The notes under the pieces are model-generated. The model made no database searches. It saw nothing but the letters and a program-made list of their open reading frames with translations, and had not been told where the DNA came from. Source: Roseicella frigidaeris (GTDB lineage Bacteria > Pseudomonadota > Alphaproteobacteria > Acetobacterales > Acetobacteraceae). Taken from it: DNA of 63,575 bases. Position numbers and translations under genes: made by a program. Where the stretch lies: NCBI RefSeq assembly GCF_003258945.1, contig NZ_QLIX01000026.1:1-63575 (forward strand), written 5' to 3'. Shown here one piece after another: positions 50,088 to 58,067 of the stretch; the stretch's first letter is position 1; the number at the start of each line of letters is the position of its first letter.

Positions 50088-50836
50088 ACGAGGCGGTGCT
50101 CTACGAGCCGGGCGAGGCCGGGCTGGTCACGCTGCGGCTGAACCGGTCGGCGGCGCGCAACGCCTTCGACCTGGCGATGGCCGAGGCGCTGGTCGCGCTG
50201 TGCCGCCGCGCGACCGAGGCGGGGGCGCGGCTGGTGCTGCTGCGCGCCGCCGGCCCGGTCTTCTGCGCCAGCGCCGATCTCAAGGAGCGGCGCGGCATGG
50301 AGGCGGATGCGGTGCGCGCCCGGCGGCTGCGGGGCTTCGCCGCCTATGCCGCGATCGAGGCGCTGCCGATGCCGGCGGTGGCGGTGGTGGAGGGGCCGGC
50401 GATCGGCTCGGGCTGCGAGATCGCCGCCGCCTGCGACTTCGTCGTGGCGACGCCGGCGGCGAGCTTCCGCACGCCGGAGGCGCTGCGCGGCACGGTCGGC
50501 GCGACGCAGCGCCTGCCGCGGGTGCTCGGCCGGCGGCTGGCCAAGGACATGATGCTCACCGGCCGCAGCCTGCCGGCCGCCGAGGCGCTGGCGCATGGGC
50601 TGGTGACGCGGCTGGTGGCGCCCGAGGCGCTGGAGGCGGAGCTGGCCGGGATCGCCGCCGCCATCCTCGCCGCGCCGCCGCTGGCGCTGCGCCTGGCCAA
50701 GCGCTGCATCGACGAGGGGGCGGAGCGCGATCCGCGCGGCGCCCTGGCCGGCGAGCTGCTGGCGACCGAGGAGAGCCTCGGCGCCGATGAGTGGCGCGCC
50801 GGGATGCGGCCGGGCGCGCCGGGCGAAGGCCGGTAG
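50084..50836 (+). CDS. Enoyl-CoA hydratase/isomerase family protein, copy 2
   Basis: A 250-residue crotonase-fold protein coupled to the first copy. RLNRSAARNAFDLAMAEALVAL, AAGPVFCASADLKERRGME and VVEGPAIGSGCEIAAACDFVVA are the core motifs, and TPEALRGTVGATQRLPRVLG follows. It differs clearly from copy 1, so the pair probably does two steps of one pathway or forms a hetero-oligomer. The acyl-CoA is unknown. Confidence 0.88.
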   Translation: MNEAVLYEPGEAGLVTLRLNRSAARNAFDLAMAEALVALCRRATEAGARLVLLRAAGPVFCASADLKERRGMEADAVRARRLRGFAAYAAIEALPMPAVAVVEGPAIGSGCEIAAACDFVVATPAASFRTPEALRGTVGATQRLPRVLGRRLAKDMMLTGRSLPAAEALAHGLVTRLVAPEALEAELAGIAAAILAAPPLALRLAKRCIDEGAERDPRGALAGELLATEESLGADEWRAGMRPGAPGEGR

Positions 50837-50870
50837 GCGCGGCGCCCGGCCCCTTCCGCGCCCGGGCTCC

Positions 50871-50930
50871 TGTTTTCAGAGCATCTTCACCCGAGCAAGT
50901 GAGTCCACCTGATCGGGATCTGCTCTAGGC
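50871..50930 (-). repeat. TAGAGC-family intergenic repeat, copy C
   Basis: On the minus strand it begins TAGAGCAGATCCCGATCAGG, then GTGGACTCAC and GGTGAAGATGCTCTGAAAAC. The TAG is the stop codon of the GMC oxidoreductase gene. The first block is nearly identical to copy A and the last block to copy B. Confidence 0.88.
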
Positions 50931-52550
50931 GGCCAGCCGCTGCCGCGCCGCGGCCTTCACCAGGTCGGCGCATTTCTCGCCGATCATGATGGAGGGCGCG
51001 TTGGTGTTGCCGGAGACGACGGTCGGCATGACCGCGGCATCGGCGACCCGCAGCCCCTCGATCCCGCGCACCCGCAGCTCCGGGTCCACCACGCTCGCCG
51101 GGTCGCCGCCCATGCGGCAGGTGCCGCTCGGGTGGTAGATGGTGGTGCCGGTGCGGCGGATGAAATCGAGGATCGCCGCGTCGTCGGCCGCCGCGGCGCC
51201 GGGCACCACCTCCTCCTCGACGAAGGGCGCGAAGGCCCGCGTCGCCGCCAGCCGGCGGGCGAGCTTGATGCCCTCCACCATGCAGCGGCGATCGGTCTCG
51301 GCGCTGAGGTAGTTGGCGTGGATCAGCGCCTTCTGCATCGGGTCCGGGCCGGCCAGGGTGACGCTGCCGCGGCTCTCCGGGCGGAGCTGGCAGGCGCTGA
51401 TCGTCATGCCGGGGAAGTCGTGCAGCTCCAGCATCGTCTTCGCCGTGCTGAAGGGCAGGAAATGGTACTGCACGTCGGGCGAGGCGCTGCCCGGCAGGAC
51501 GCGGGCGAAGAGCCCGGCGGTGCCGGCGCTGACCGTCAGCGGGCCGCTGCGGCGCAACGCGAATTCGGCGCCCATCAGCGCCTTGCCCCAGAGGCTGGCG
51601 ACGCGGGTGTTGAGGCTGCCCGGCCCCTTCACCCGGATCGCCAGCCGCGCCTGGAAATGGTCCTGCAGGTTGCGCCCCACCGCGGGCAGGTCGTGCACCA
51701 CCGGCACGCCCACGGCCTGCAGGTGCTCGGCCGGGCCGATGCCCGAGAGCAGCAGCAGATGCGGCGAGGCGATGGCGCCGGCCGAGAGGATCACCTCGCG
51801 CTCCGCCCGGATGGTGACGGGCGCGCCGCCGCGGGTGAGGCGCACCCCGGCGGCGCGCCGCCCCTCCATCAGCAGCCCGGCGGCATGCGCATCGGTGACC
51901 ACGGTGAGGTTCGGCCGCTGCCGCGCCGGCTTCAGATAGGCCGTCGCGCTGCTGCAGCGCCAGCCGCCGCGCGCCGTCACCTGGTAGAAGCCGGCGCCCT
52001 CCTGCTGCTCGCCGTTGAAATCCGGGTTGCGCGGGAAGCCGAGCTCGGCGGCGGCCTCGATGAAGGCGAGGGCGAGCGGGTTGCGGTCGCGCAGGTCGGA
52101 GACGGCGAGCGGCCCGCCGGTGCCGTGCAGCGCCGAGGCGCCGCGCTCCTGGTCCTCGGAGCGCCGGAAATAGGGCAGCACGTCCTCGAAGGACCAGCCG
52201 GTGCAGCCGAGCTGGCGCCAGTGGTCGTAATCCTCCTTCTGGCCGCGGACATAGAGCAGCCCGTTGATGGCCGAGGAGCCGCCGAGGGTGCGGCCGCGCG
52301 GCCAGGCGATGCGCCGCCCCTCCAGCTCCGGCTCCGGCTCGGTCATCAGGTTCCAGGAGAGGGTCGGGTGGTACATGGTCTTGGCGTAGCCGATCGGCAC
52401 GTGCAGCCAGGGGCTGCGGTCGCGCGCGCCGGCCTCGAGCAGCACCACCCGGACCGCGGGATCTTCCGAGAGCCGCGCCGCCACCGCGCAGCCGGCCGAG
52501 CCGGCGCCCACCACCACGTAATCCGCGCTCTGCGGCACTGCCTCGCTCAT
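50925..52550 (-). CDS. GMC-family FAD oxidoreductase (choline dehydrogenase-like)
   Basis: A 541-residue flavoprotein. The dinucleotide fold is G15-A-G17-S-A-G20 in YVVVGAGSAGCAVAARLSEDP. GRTLGGSSAINGLLYVRG is the GMC signature, SAGAIASPHLLLLSGIGP the second GMC motif, and TIYHPSGTCRMGGDP with VVSGNTNAPSIMIGEK holds the catalytic His and Asn. No signal peptide is visible. It oxidises an alcohol to an aldehyde, but the substrate is unknown; alkJ-like and choline types both fit. The stop TAG lies inside repeat copy C. Confidence 0.92.
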   Translation of the reverse strand: MSEAVPQSADYVVVGAGSAGCAVAARLSEDPAVRVVLLEAGARDRSPWLHVPIGYAKTMYHPTLSWNLMTEPEPELEGRRIAWPRGRTLGGSSAINGLLYVRGQKEDYDHWRQLGCTGWSFEDVLPYFRRSEDQERGASALHGTGGPLAVSDLRDRNPLALAFIEAAAELGFPRNPDFNGEQQEGAGFYQVTARGGWRCSSATAYLKPARQRPNLTVVTDAHAAGLLMEGRRAAGVRLTRGGAPVTIRAEREVILSAGAIASPHLLLLSGIGPAEHLQAVGVPVVHDLPAVGRNLQDHFQARLAIRVKGPGSLNTRVASLWGKALMGAEFALRRSGPLTVSAGTAGLFARVLPGSASPDVQYHFLPFSTAKTMLELHDFPGMTISACQLRPESRGSVTLAGPDPMQKALIHANYLSAETDRRCMVEGIKLARRLAATRAFAPFVEEEVVPGAAAADDAAILDFIRRTGTTIYHPSGTCRMGGDPASVVDPELRVRGIEGLRVADAAVMPTVVSGNTNAPSIMIGEKCADLVKAAARQRLAA

Positions 52551-52906
52551 CCGTTCCCACCCGTTGCATCGCAGCGATCCTGCGCGGCGCAGTGAAGCCC
52601 AGGGGGGCGCCGGGGGCCAGAGGGGGGCAGGGGGGGAGGCAAGAGGGGGGCATACTGTTGGCCCTCCTGCGTGGCCGCATGAGGGACCCCTCAAGCGCCG
52701 GGCGCGAACCTCCGGTTCGCTTGGCTTCGCGCCGTCGCGCCGTCAGGCGCGCCTGACGGCGCGACGCGCGGGCCCCGTTCGGGGCCTCGGACCGGTCGAG
52801 CGACCGGTCCGCCAGTACCAAGGGGGCCAAGGGAAAGAGCCATCCAAGCGGGGGTTGATACGCTCCCGGCCTCGGCCGAGGATGAGGGAGGAGGACAACG
52901 CCCGGC
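52551..52906. other. 356-base divergent region holding a multi-hairpin element
   Basis: This lies between the GMC oxidoreductase (leftward) and the GlcD-like gene (rightward). No gene is supported. It contains the composite repeat at 52687-52810 plus a G-rich run near 52620-52650. The rightward gene has GAGGGAGGAGG as its ribosome site. The presence of four hairpins ahead of a start suggests a structured leader or an insulating terminator. Confidence 0.6.
52687..52810. repeat. Composite multi-hairpin repeat element, copy 2
   Basis: Four consecutive hairpins: 52704-52720 (GCGAACC/GGTTCGC), a perfect 32-bp palindrome at 52734-52765 centred on GGCGCGCC, 52771-52786 (GGCCCC/GGGGCC) and 52789-52810 (GGACCGGTCG/CGACCGGTCC). 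Linkers CTCAAGCGCCGGGC, GGCTTCGCGCC and CCGTTCGGG match copy 1 at 9002-9100, while the stems have different sequences that still pair. Confidence 0.85.
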
Positions 52907-54316
52907 ATGACCCCGCTCGACACGCTCGCCGACATCGTCGGCCCGAAGAACCTCCTGCGCGACCCGGGCGATATCGCGCCCTATGCGGTGGACTGGCGCG
53001 GCACCTGGCGGGGCGAGCCGGAGGCGGTGCTGCGCCCGGGCAGCACGGCGGAGGTGGCCGAGGCGGTGCGGCGCTGCGCCGCGCTCGGGCTGGCCATCGT
53101 GCCGGCGGGGGGGCGCACCGGCCTTTCCGGCGCCGCGGTGCCGGCGGCGAACGGCCCGCCCTCGGTGGTGCTCTCCCTCGAGCGGCTCAACCGCATCCGC
53201 GACCTCGACGCCCGCGACTTCTCCCTCGTCGCCGAGGCCGGCTGCGTGGTGCAGGCGGTGCAGCAGGCGGCGGCCGAGGCGGGGCGGCTCTTTCCCATCC
53301 AATGGGGCGCCCAGGGCACGGCGCAGATCGGCGGCATGCTCTCGACCAATGCCGGCGGCATCCGCACCCTGCGCTGGGGCAATGCGCGGGAGCTGGTATT
53401 GGGGCTCGAGGTGGTGCTGCCGGACGGGCGGGTGCTGGACGACCTGCGGCGGGTCCGCAAGGACAACAGTGGCTATGCGCTGCGGCATCTCTTCATCGGC
53501 GGCGAGGGCACGCTCGGCATCATCACCGCGGCCGCGCTGCGCCTGGTGCCGGCGCTGCGGCGCATCGAGAGCGCCTTCGTCGCGGTGCCGAGCCCGGATG
53601 CCGCGCTTTCGCTCTATGGCCGCATCATGGAATGCGGCGCCGAGGTGGTCGGCTTCGAGCTCTGCGCGCGCTTCTGCCTGCAGATGGCGGAGCGGCACGG
53701 GGTCGGGCTGCGCATGCCGCTGCCGCTCGACTCGCCCTGGTACGTGATGGTGGAGATCGCCGCGGCGCATCCCTCGGTGCCGCTGCGCGAGATGCTGGAG
53801 GAGACGCTCGCCGCGGCGCTCGAGGGCGGCGAGGCGCTGGATGCGGTGATCGCCGAGAGCGAGGCGCAGCGCGCCATGATCTGGAAGATCCGGGAGGACT
53901 ATCCGGATTGCGCCCGGCGCGAGGGGCCGGCGGTCGGCACCGATACGGCGGTGCCGGTCTCGGCGGTGCCGGCCTTCGTCAACACCGCCGAGCGGGAGCT
54001 GAAGGCGCGCTGGCCGGAAGGGCGCATGGCCGCCATCGGCCATGCCGGCGACGGCAACATCCATCTCTCGCTGCTGGCGCCGGCCGGCTGGACCGACCGC
54101 GCCGCCTGGGCGGAGCGGGCCGGGGCGATGGAGGCGCTGGTGAACGGCATCGCCGTCTCCCTCGGCGGCAGCTTCTCGGCCGAGCATGGCATCGGCCAGA
54201 GCAAGCGGCACGCCATGGCGACGCACAAGAACCCCGTCGCCCTCGACGTGATGCGCAGCATCAAGGACGCGCTCGACCCCGAGGGGCGGATGAATCCGGG
54301 GAAGGTGCTGCCCTGA
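52907..54316 (+). CDS. FAD-linked 2-hydroxyacid dehydrogenase (GlcD/D2HGDH family)
   Basis: A 469-residue VAO-fold flavoprotein. VPAGGRTGLSGAAVP is the FAD-binding loop, AQIGGMLSTNAGGIRTLRWGNARELVLGLEVVLPDGRVL follows, and the C-terminal domain ends in IGHAGDGNIHLSLLAPAG and SFSAEHGIGQSKR with conserved metal/substrate His residues. It oxidises D-2-hydroxyacids such as D-lactate, glycolate or D-2-hydroxyglutarate and passes electrons to a quinone or ETF. No GlcE/GlcF partners are present, which favours the stand-alone D2HGDH type. Its last 56 bases overlap the convergent CitE-like gene. Confidence 0.92.
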   Translation: MTPLDTLADIVGPKNLLRDPGDIAPYAVDWRGTWRGEPEAVLRPGSTAEVAEAVRRCAALGLAIVPAGGRTGLSGAAVPAANGPPSVVLSLERLNRIRDLDARDFSLVAEAGCVVQAVQQAAAEAGRLFPIQWGAQGTAQIGGMLSTNAGGIRTLRWGNARELVLGLEVVLPDGRVLDDLRRVRKDNSGYALRHLFIGGEGTLGIITAAALRLVPALRRIESAFVAVPSPDAALSLYGRIMECGAEVVGFELCARFCLQMAERHGVGLRMPLPLDSPWYVMVEIAAAHPSVPLREMLEETLAAALEGGEALDAVIAESEAQRAMIWKIREDYPDCARREGPAVGTDTAVPVSAVPAFVNTAERELKARWPEGRMAAIGHAGDGNIHLSLLAPAGWTDRAAWAERAGAMEALVNGIAVSLGGSFSAEHGIGQSKRHAMATHKNPVALDVMRSIKDALDPEGRMNPGKVLP

Positions 54317-55193
54317 GCGCCGCCGCCCGCCGCAGCAGCCGCTGCGCCGCGAGATAGGTCGGCACCTCGACGAAGAGCCCGTCCACCTCGGCCCGGTCCT
54401 CGCCGCGCGCCCGCGCCGCCTCGAAGGCCGCGACCATGCGCCCCGCCTTCGCCACCTCCGCGGCCGAGGGCGTCAGCAGCCGGTTGACCAGCGCCACCTG
54501 GTCGCCGTTCACGATGCTCTTCGCCTTGAAGCCGAGGGCGCGGGCCCGCCGCAGGTCGGCCTCGGCCGCGGCGAGGTCGCCGAAGGTGAAGGGGCAGTCG
54601 ATGGCGACCACCCCGGCGGCGGTGCATTCGAGCAGGAAGCGGCTGCGGGCATGGGCGAGCTCGGTGCCCTCCGGCGTCCGCTCGGCGTCGAGATCGGCGG
54701 CGAGGTCCTCGGCGGCGAGGAGGCAGGCGCCGACGCGCGGGCTCGCCGTGGCGATGGCGAGGGTGCGGACGACGCCCGCCGCGCTCTCGATGTTCGGCAC
54801 GATGGTGGTACGGATGGGGGCGGTACGGATGGGCGCCGCCTCCAGCGCGGCGAGGGCGGCCGCCAGCGCCGCCACCTGCTCCGGCGCCGCGACCTTGCTC
54901 ATCAGCACCAGATCGGGCTGCCCGGCCATGGCGGCGGCGAGATCCTCGCGGCCGCCATCCTCCAGCGGGTTGATCCGCACCGCGGCGAGGGCGCCGGCGG
55001 CGCGCCAGGCGGCGAAGAGGTCGCGGCAGAGGCCGCGCGCCGCCGGCCGGCGGTCCGGTGGGCAGAAATCCTCCAGCTCCTGGATCAGCACATCGGCGCC
55101 GAGGGCGGGCGCCGCCCGCAGCGCCGCCGCCTCGGCCCCCGGCAGGAACAGCCAGGAGCGGCAGAGCGCCAGCGGCCGGCGCGCGCCGGCCAT
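54261..55193 (-). CDS. HpcH/HpaI (CitE-like) lyase
   Basis: A 310-residue TIM-barrel protein of the citrate lyase beta/malyl-CoA lyase family. LCRSWLFLPGAEAAAL, DVLIQELEDFCPP (metal Glu/Asp) and VPNIESAAGVV are the family landmarks, with GFKAKSIVNGDQVALVNRLLTPS at the CoA side. Malyl-CoA, citramalyl-CoA or CitE-like activity would fit the CoA-ester genes upstream. A 15-base tandem duplication near 54807-54833 encodes APIRT twice. Its start overlaps the M20 peptidase stop region by one base gap, so the two are an operon. Confidence 0.87.
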   Translation of the reverse strand: MAGARRPLALCRSWLFLPGAEAAALRAAPALGADVLIQELEDFCPPDRRPAARGLCRDLFAAWRAAGALAAVRINPLEDGGREDLAAAMAGQPDLVLMSKVAAPEQVAALAAALAALEAAPIRTAPIRTTIVPNIESAAGVVRTLAIATASPRVGACLLAAEDLAADLDAERTPEGTELAHARSRFLLECTAAGVVAIDCPFTFGDLAAAEADLRRARALGFKAKSIVNGDQVALVNRLLTPSAAEVAKAGRMVAAFEAARARGEDRAEVDGLFVEVPTYLAAQRLLRRAAALRAAPSPDSSAPRGRARP

Positions 55194-55194
55194 C

Positions 55195-56625
55195 TCAGGC
55201 GCCGCCGGCGAGCTCGGCCAGCAGCCGGGCATGGCTGCGGGCGCCCTGGTGCAGGCAGCGGAGCTCGAATTTCTCGTTCGGGCTGTGCACCTGGTCGTCG
55301 TTCAGCCCGAAGCCGACCAGCAGGCTGTCGAGGCCGAGCAGGCGCTTCAGGCTCTCGACCACGGGGATGGAGCCGCCGCTGCCCATCAGCACCGCCGGCC
55401 GGCCGTATTCGGCCGAGAGCGCCCGGCGCGCCGCCTGCACCCAGGGGCTGTCCGCCGGCACCGCGATGCCCGGGGTGGTGCTGAAGACCTGCACCTCGGC
55501 CGTGCAATCCGCCGGCAGGCGCTCGGCGACGAAGCGGCGGATGCCCTCGGCCACCGCCTGCGGGTCCTGGCCGGGGACCAGGCGGCAGGAGAGCTTGGCA
55601 TGCGCCTCGGCGGCGATGACGGTCTTGCTGCCCTCGCCCATATAGCCGCCCCAGATGCCGTTGAGGTCGGCGGTCGGCCGCGCCCAGAGCCGCTCGAGCG
55701 GCGGGCGGCCCCGCTCGCCGGCGGGGAGGGAGAGGCCGACCTCGCCGAGGAAGGCCGCCTCGTCGAAGCCGAGCGCCGCCCATTCGGCGCGCTGCGCCGC
55801 CGGGATCTCCTCGATGCCGTCGTAGAAGCCGGGGATGCGGATGCGACCCTCGGCATCCTGCAGCTCGCCGAGGATCTGCGTCAGCAGGTTGATGGGGTTG
55901 CGCGCCGAGCCGCCATAGAGGCCGGAATGCAGGTCCCGCCGCGCCGCCCGCAGGTCGATCTGCGCATAGACCATGCCGCGCAGCCGGGTGGTGATGGCCG
56001 GCGTGTCGATGTCCCACATGTTGGTGTCGCTGATGACGGCGACATCGGCGGCCAGCTCGGCCCGGTTGGCGGCGAGGAAGGCGTCGAGGCTGGGGCTGCC
56101 GACCTCCTCCTCGCCCTCGACCAGCACCGTGACGCGGCAGGGCGGGCCGCCGGCGACGGCGTGCCAGGCGCGGAGCGACTCCAGCCACATGGCGCACTGG
56201 CCCTTGTCGTCCACCGCGCCGCGGGCGACGAGGCGCGGCCCGTGCGGCCCCTGCACCACCGCGGGATCGAAGGGCGGCGAGGTCCAGAGCGGCAGCGGAT
56301 CGGCCGGCTGCACGTCGTAATGGCCGTAGAAGAGCAGGTGCGGCGCGGCCGCCCCGCCCCCGGCCCCGCCCCCACCCCCAGCCCCGCCCCCTGGCCCGGG
56401 ATGGTTCCCGACCACCACCGGATGCCCCGCGGTCGGCCGCACGCTGGCGGTGAAGCCCATGCCCTGGAGCTGGTCGCGCAGCCAGTCGGCGGCGCGCAGG
56501 CAGTCGCCGGCATGGGCGGGCTGGGCGCTGATGCTCGGGATGCGCAGCCAGTCGACCAACCGCGCCTCGGCGGCGGGGGCCTGCTGGTCGAGATGGGCGA
56601 GGATGGCGGGAAGGGGATGCGGCAT
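55195..56625 (-). CDS. M20-family metallopeptidase (dipeptidase-like)
   Basis: A 476-residue cytoplasmic zinc peptidase. Zinc and catalytic motifs are FYGHYDVQPADP, ARGAVDDKGQCAMW and VEGEEEVGSPS, with MGSGGSIPVV later. The dimerisation lid lies at about 220-330. A glycine-only stretch at 77-91 (GPGGGAGGGGGAGGG) is encoded by a C-rich tract at 56350-56396 and is absent from typical members. Family members cleave dipeptides or N-acyl amino acids. It is divergent from the 2-hydroxyacid dehydrogenase gene. Confidence 0.92.
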   Translation of the reverse strand: MPHPLPAILAHLDQQAPAAEARLVDWLRIPSISAQPAHAGDCLRAADWLRDQLQGMGFTASVRPTAGHPVVVGNHPGPGGGAGGGGGAGGGAAAPHLLFYGHYDVQPADPLPLWTSPPFDPAVVQGPHGPRLVARGAVDDKGQCAMWLESLRAWHAVAGGPPCRVTVLVEGEEEVGSPSLDAFLAANRAELAADVAVISDTNMWDIDTPAITTRLRGMVYAQIDLRAARRDLHSGLYGGSARNPINLLTQILGELQDAEGRIRIPGFYDGIEEIPAAQRAEWAALGFDEAAFLGEVGLSLPAGERGRPPLERLWARPTADLNGIWGGYMGEGSKTVIAAEAHAKLSCRLVPGQDPQAVAEGIRRFVAERLPADCTAEVQVFSTTPGIAVPADSPWVQAARRALSAEYGRPAVLMGSGGSIPVVESLKRLLGLDSLLVGFGLNDDQVHSPNEKFELRCLHQGARSHARLLAELAGGA

Positions 56626-56723
56626 GGCGGCAATTCACCATGCCGCCGCGCCCCGGCCAAGCCGCGTTGCGCCGGCCCCGCCGGCATGGGAGGGATGCCG
56701 CGGGGCGGAGCGGGAGGCGCGCG

Positions 56724-57725
56724 ATGAAGGTCTATCTGACCCATACGCCGGAGGCGCTGGCGAATTACTACGGCGAGCGGGCGCTGGCGGCGCTGCGCCA
56801 GGTGGCGGAGGTGCGGCTGAACGAGAGCGGCGAGCACCCCGCGGGCCGCGCCCTGGCCGCGGCGGCGGCGGGCTGCGAGGCGATCGTCAGCTACCGCCAG
56901 TCGCCGGGCGAGGCGGAGACCTTCGCGCATGCCCCGGACCTCGTCGCCTTCCTCCGCTGCGCCGTCGATATCCGCAATGTCGATGTCGCGGCGGCGAGCG
57001 CGGCCGGCGTGCTGGTGACGCAGGCGACGCCGGGCTTCATCCCGGCGGTCGCCGAGCTCGTGCTCGGGCAGATGGTCGATCTGGCGCGCGGCATCGGCGC
57101 GGCCGCCGCCGCCTATCACCGCGGCGAGGTGCCGCCGGCGCGGATGGGCCGGCAACTCGCCGGCAGCACGCTCGGCATCATCGGCCATGGCGCCATCGGC
57201 CGCTACCTGGCGCCGCTCGGCCTGGCGCTCGGCATGCGGGTGCTGGTGGCCGACCCGAAGGCGCGGCCGGAGGATCCGCGGATCGAGCACCGGCCGCTGG
57301 AGCGCCTGCTGGCCGAGAGCGATGTCGTGGTCTGCCTTGCCGTGGCGACGCCCGAGACGGAGAACCTGCTGGACGCCGCCGCCTTCGCGCACATGAAGCG
57401 CGGCGCCCTCTTCCTCAACCCCTCGCGCGGCAACCTGGTCGACGAGGCGGCGCTGCTCGCGGCGCTGGAGAGCGGGCAGCTCGGCGGCGTCGCCATGGAT
57501 GTCGGCCGGGCGCCGGACCAGATGCCGACGCCGGTGCTGGCGCGGCACCCGAAGGTCGTGGCGACGCCGCATATCGGCGGGCTGACGCCGCAGGCGATCG
57601 AGCACCAGGCCTTCGACACGGTGCGGCAGGTCGCGGCGCTGGCCGAGGGCAGGCTGCCCGAGCATGCGGTCAATGCCGCCAGGGCGACGCGCCTCGCCCG
57701 GCTCGGCATCGCGCTGCCGGGCTGA
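56724..57725 (+). CDS. NAD-dependent D-isomer 2-hydroxyacid dehydrogenase-like protein
   Basis: A 333-residue protein with the NAD fold STLGIIGHGAIGRYLAPLG (GxGxxG). The catalytic Arg is in LFLNPSRGNLVDE and the His in VVATPHIGGLTPQA. Where relatives have DVF..EP with the catalytic Glu, this protein reads DVGRAPDQMP, so the acidic residue may be Asp. It reduces or oxidises a 2-keto/2-hydroxy acid, phosphoglycerate being only one option. GGGAGG precedes the start at 56724. It stands alone between two operons. Confidence 0.87.
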   Translation: MKVYLTHTPEALANYYGERALAALRQVAEVRLNESGEHPAGRALAAAAAGCEAIVSYRQSPGEAETFAHAPDLVAFLRCAVDIRNVDVAAASAAGVLVTQATPGFIPAVAELVLGQMVDLARGIGAAAAAYHRGEVPPARMGRQLAGSTLGIIGHGAIGRYLAPLGLALGMRVLVADPKARPEDPRIEHRPLERLLAESDVVVCLAVATPETENLLDAAAFAHMKRGALFLNPSRGNLVDEAALLAALESGQLGGVAMDVGRAPDQMPTPVLARHPKVVATPHIGGLTPQAIEHQAFDTVRQVAALAEGRLPEHAVNAARATRLARLGIALPG

Positions 57726-57734
57726 GCGCCGGGC

Positions 57735-57872
57735 TCACGCCGTGCCGTCGAAGGCCCGCTGCAGCGCCGCCAGGTCGAGCTTCACCAGGCCCTGGATCGC
57801 CTGCATGAGCCGCCCGGCCTGCGCCGCATCGGCCGTGTTCAGCAGCGTGCCGACCGGCTCGGGCACGATCTG
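57735..57872 (-). pseudogene. C-terminal remnant of a PhnB/3-demethylubiquinone-like VOC protein
   Basis: The last 45 codons read QIVPEPVGTLLNTADAAQAG then RLMQAIQGLVKLDLAALQRAF, matching the end of VOC-fold PhnB-like proteins (WQIVPxxL...A..VM.AML.M.KLDI..L). The frame before QIVPEP is unrelated low-complexity sequence. The missing first two thirds indicate a deletion, and the fragment is close to the TAGAGC repeat copy E, which may be connected to the loss. Confidence 0.65.
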
Positions 57873-57994
57873 CGCCGGCGGCGCGGAAGGTGTCGAGGTA
57901 GAAGGCGGCGCCGAGCGCGTCGTCACCCTCTTACCGCTGCCGCCGAAACTGGCCTCGGCGGCTGGCGCATGATCCGTTCGCCCGGGGTCACGGA

Positions 57995-58067
57995 GCCTGG
58001 TCCAGGACGTTGCTCGATCGCGTGATTCACGCTTTTCGGCGACATCACCGCAAGCGATCACGCTCTA
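57995..58067 (-). repeat. TAGAGC-family intergenic repeat, copy E
   Basis: On the minus strand it begins TAGAGCGTGATCGC and continues with GCGGTGATG and GCGTGAATCACGCGATCGA to CCTGGACC. The second block is nearly identical to that of copy A. TAG is the stop codon of the flavin monooxygenase gene at 58065. This copy has a different first block from A-C. Confidence 0.82.

Noticed and set aside
52734-52765. 32-bp perfect palindrome considered as a recombination (dif or att) site
   Set aside because: It is fully accounted for as one stem of the composite repeat element, and no recombinase gene is near.
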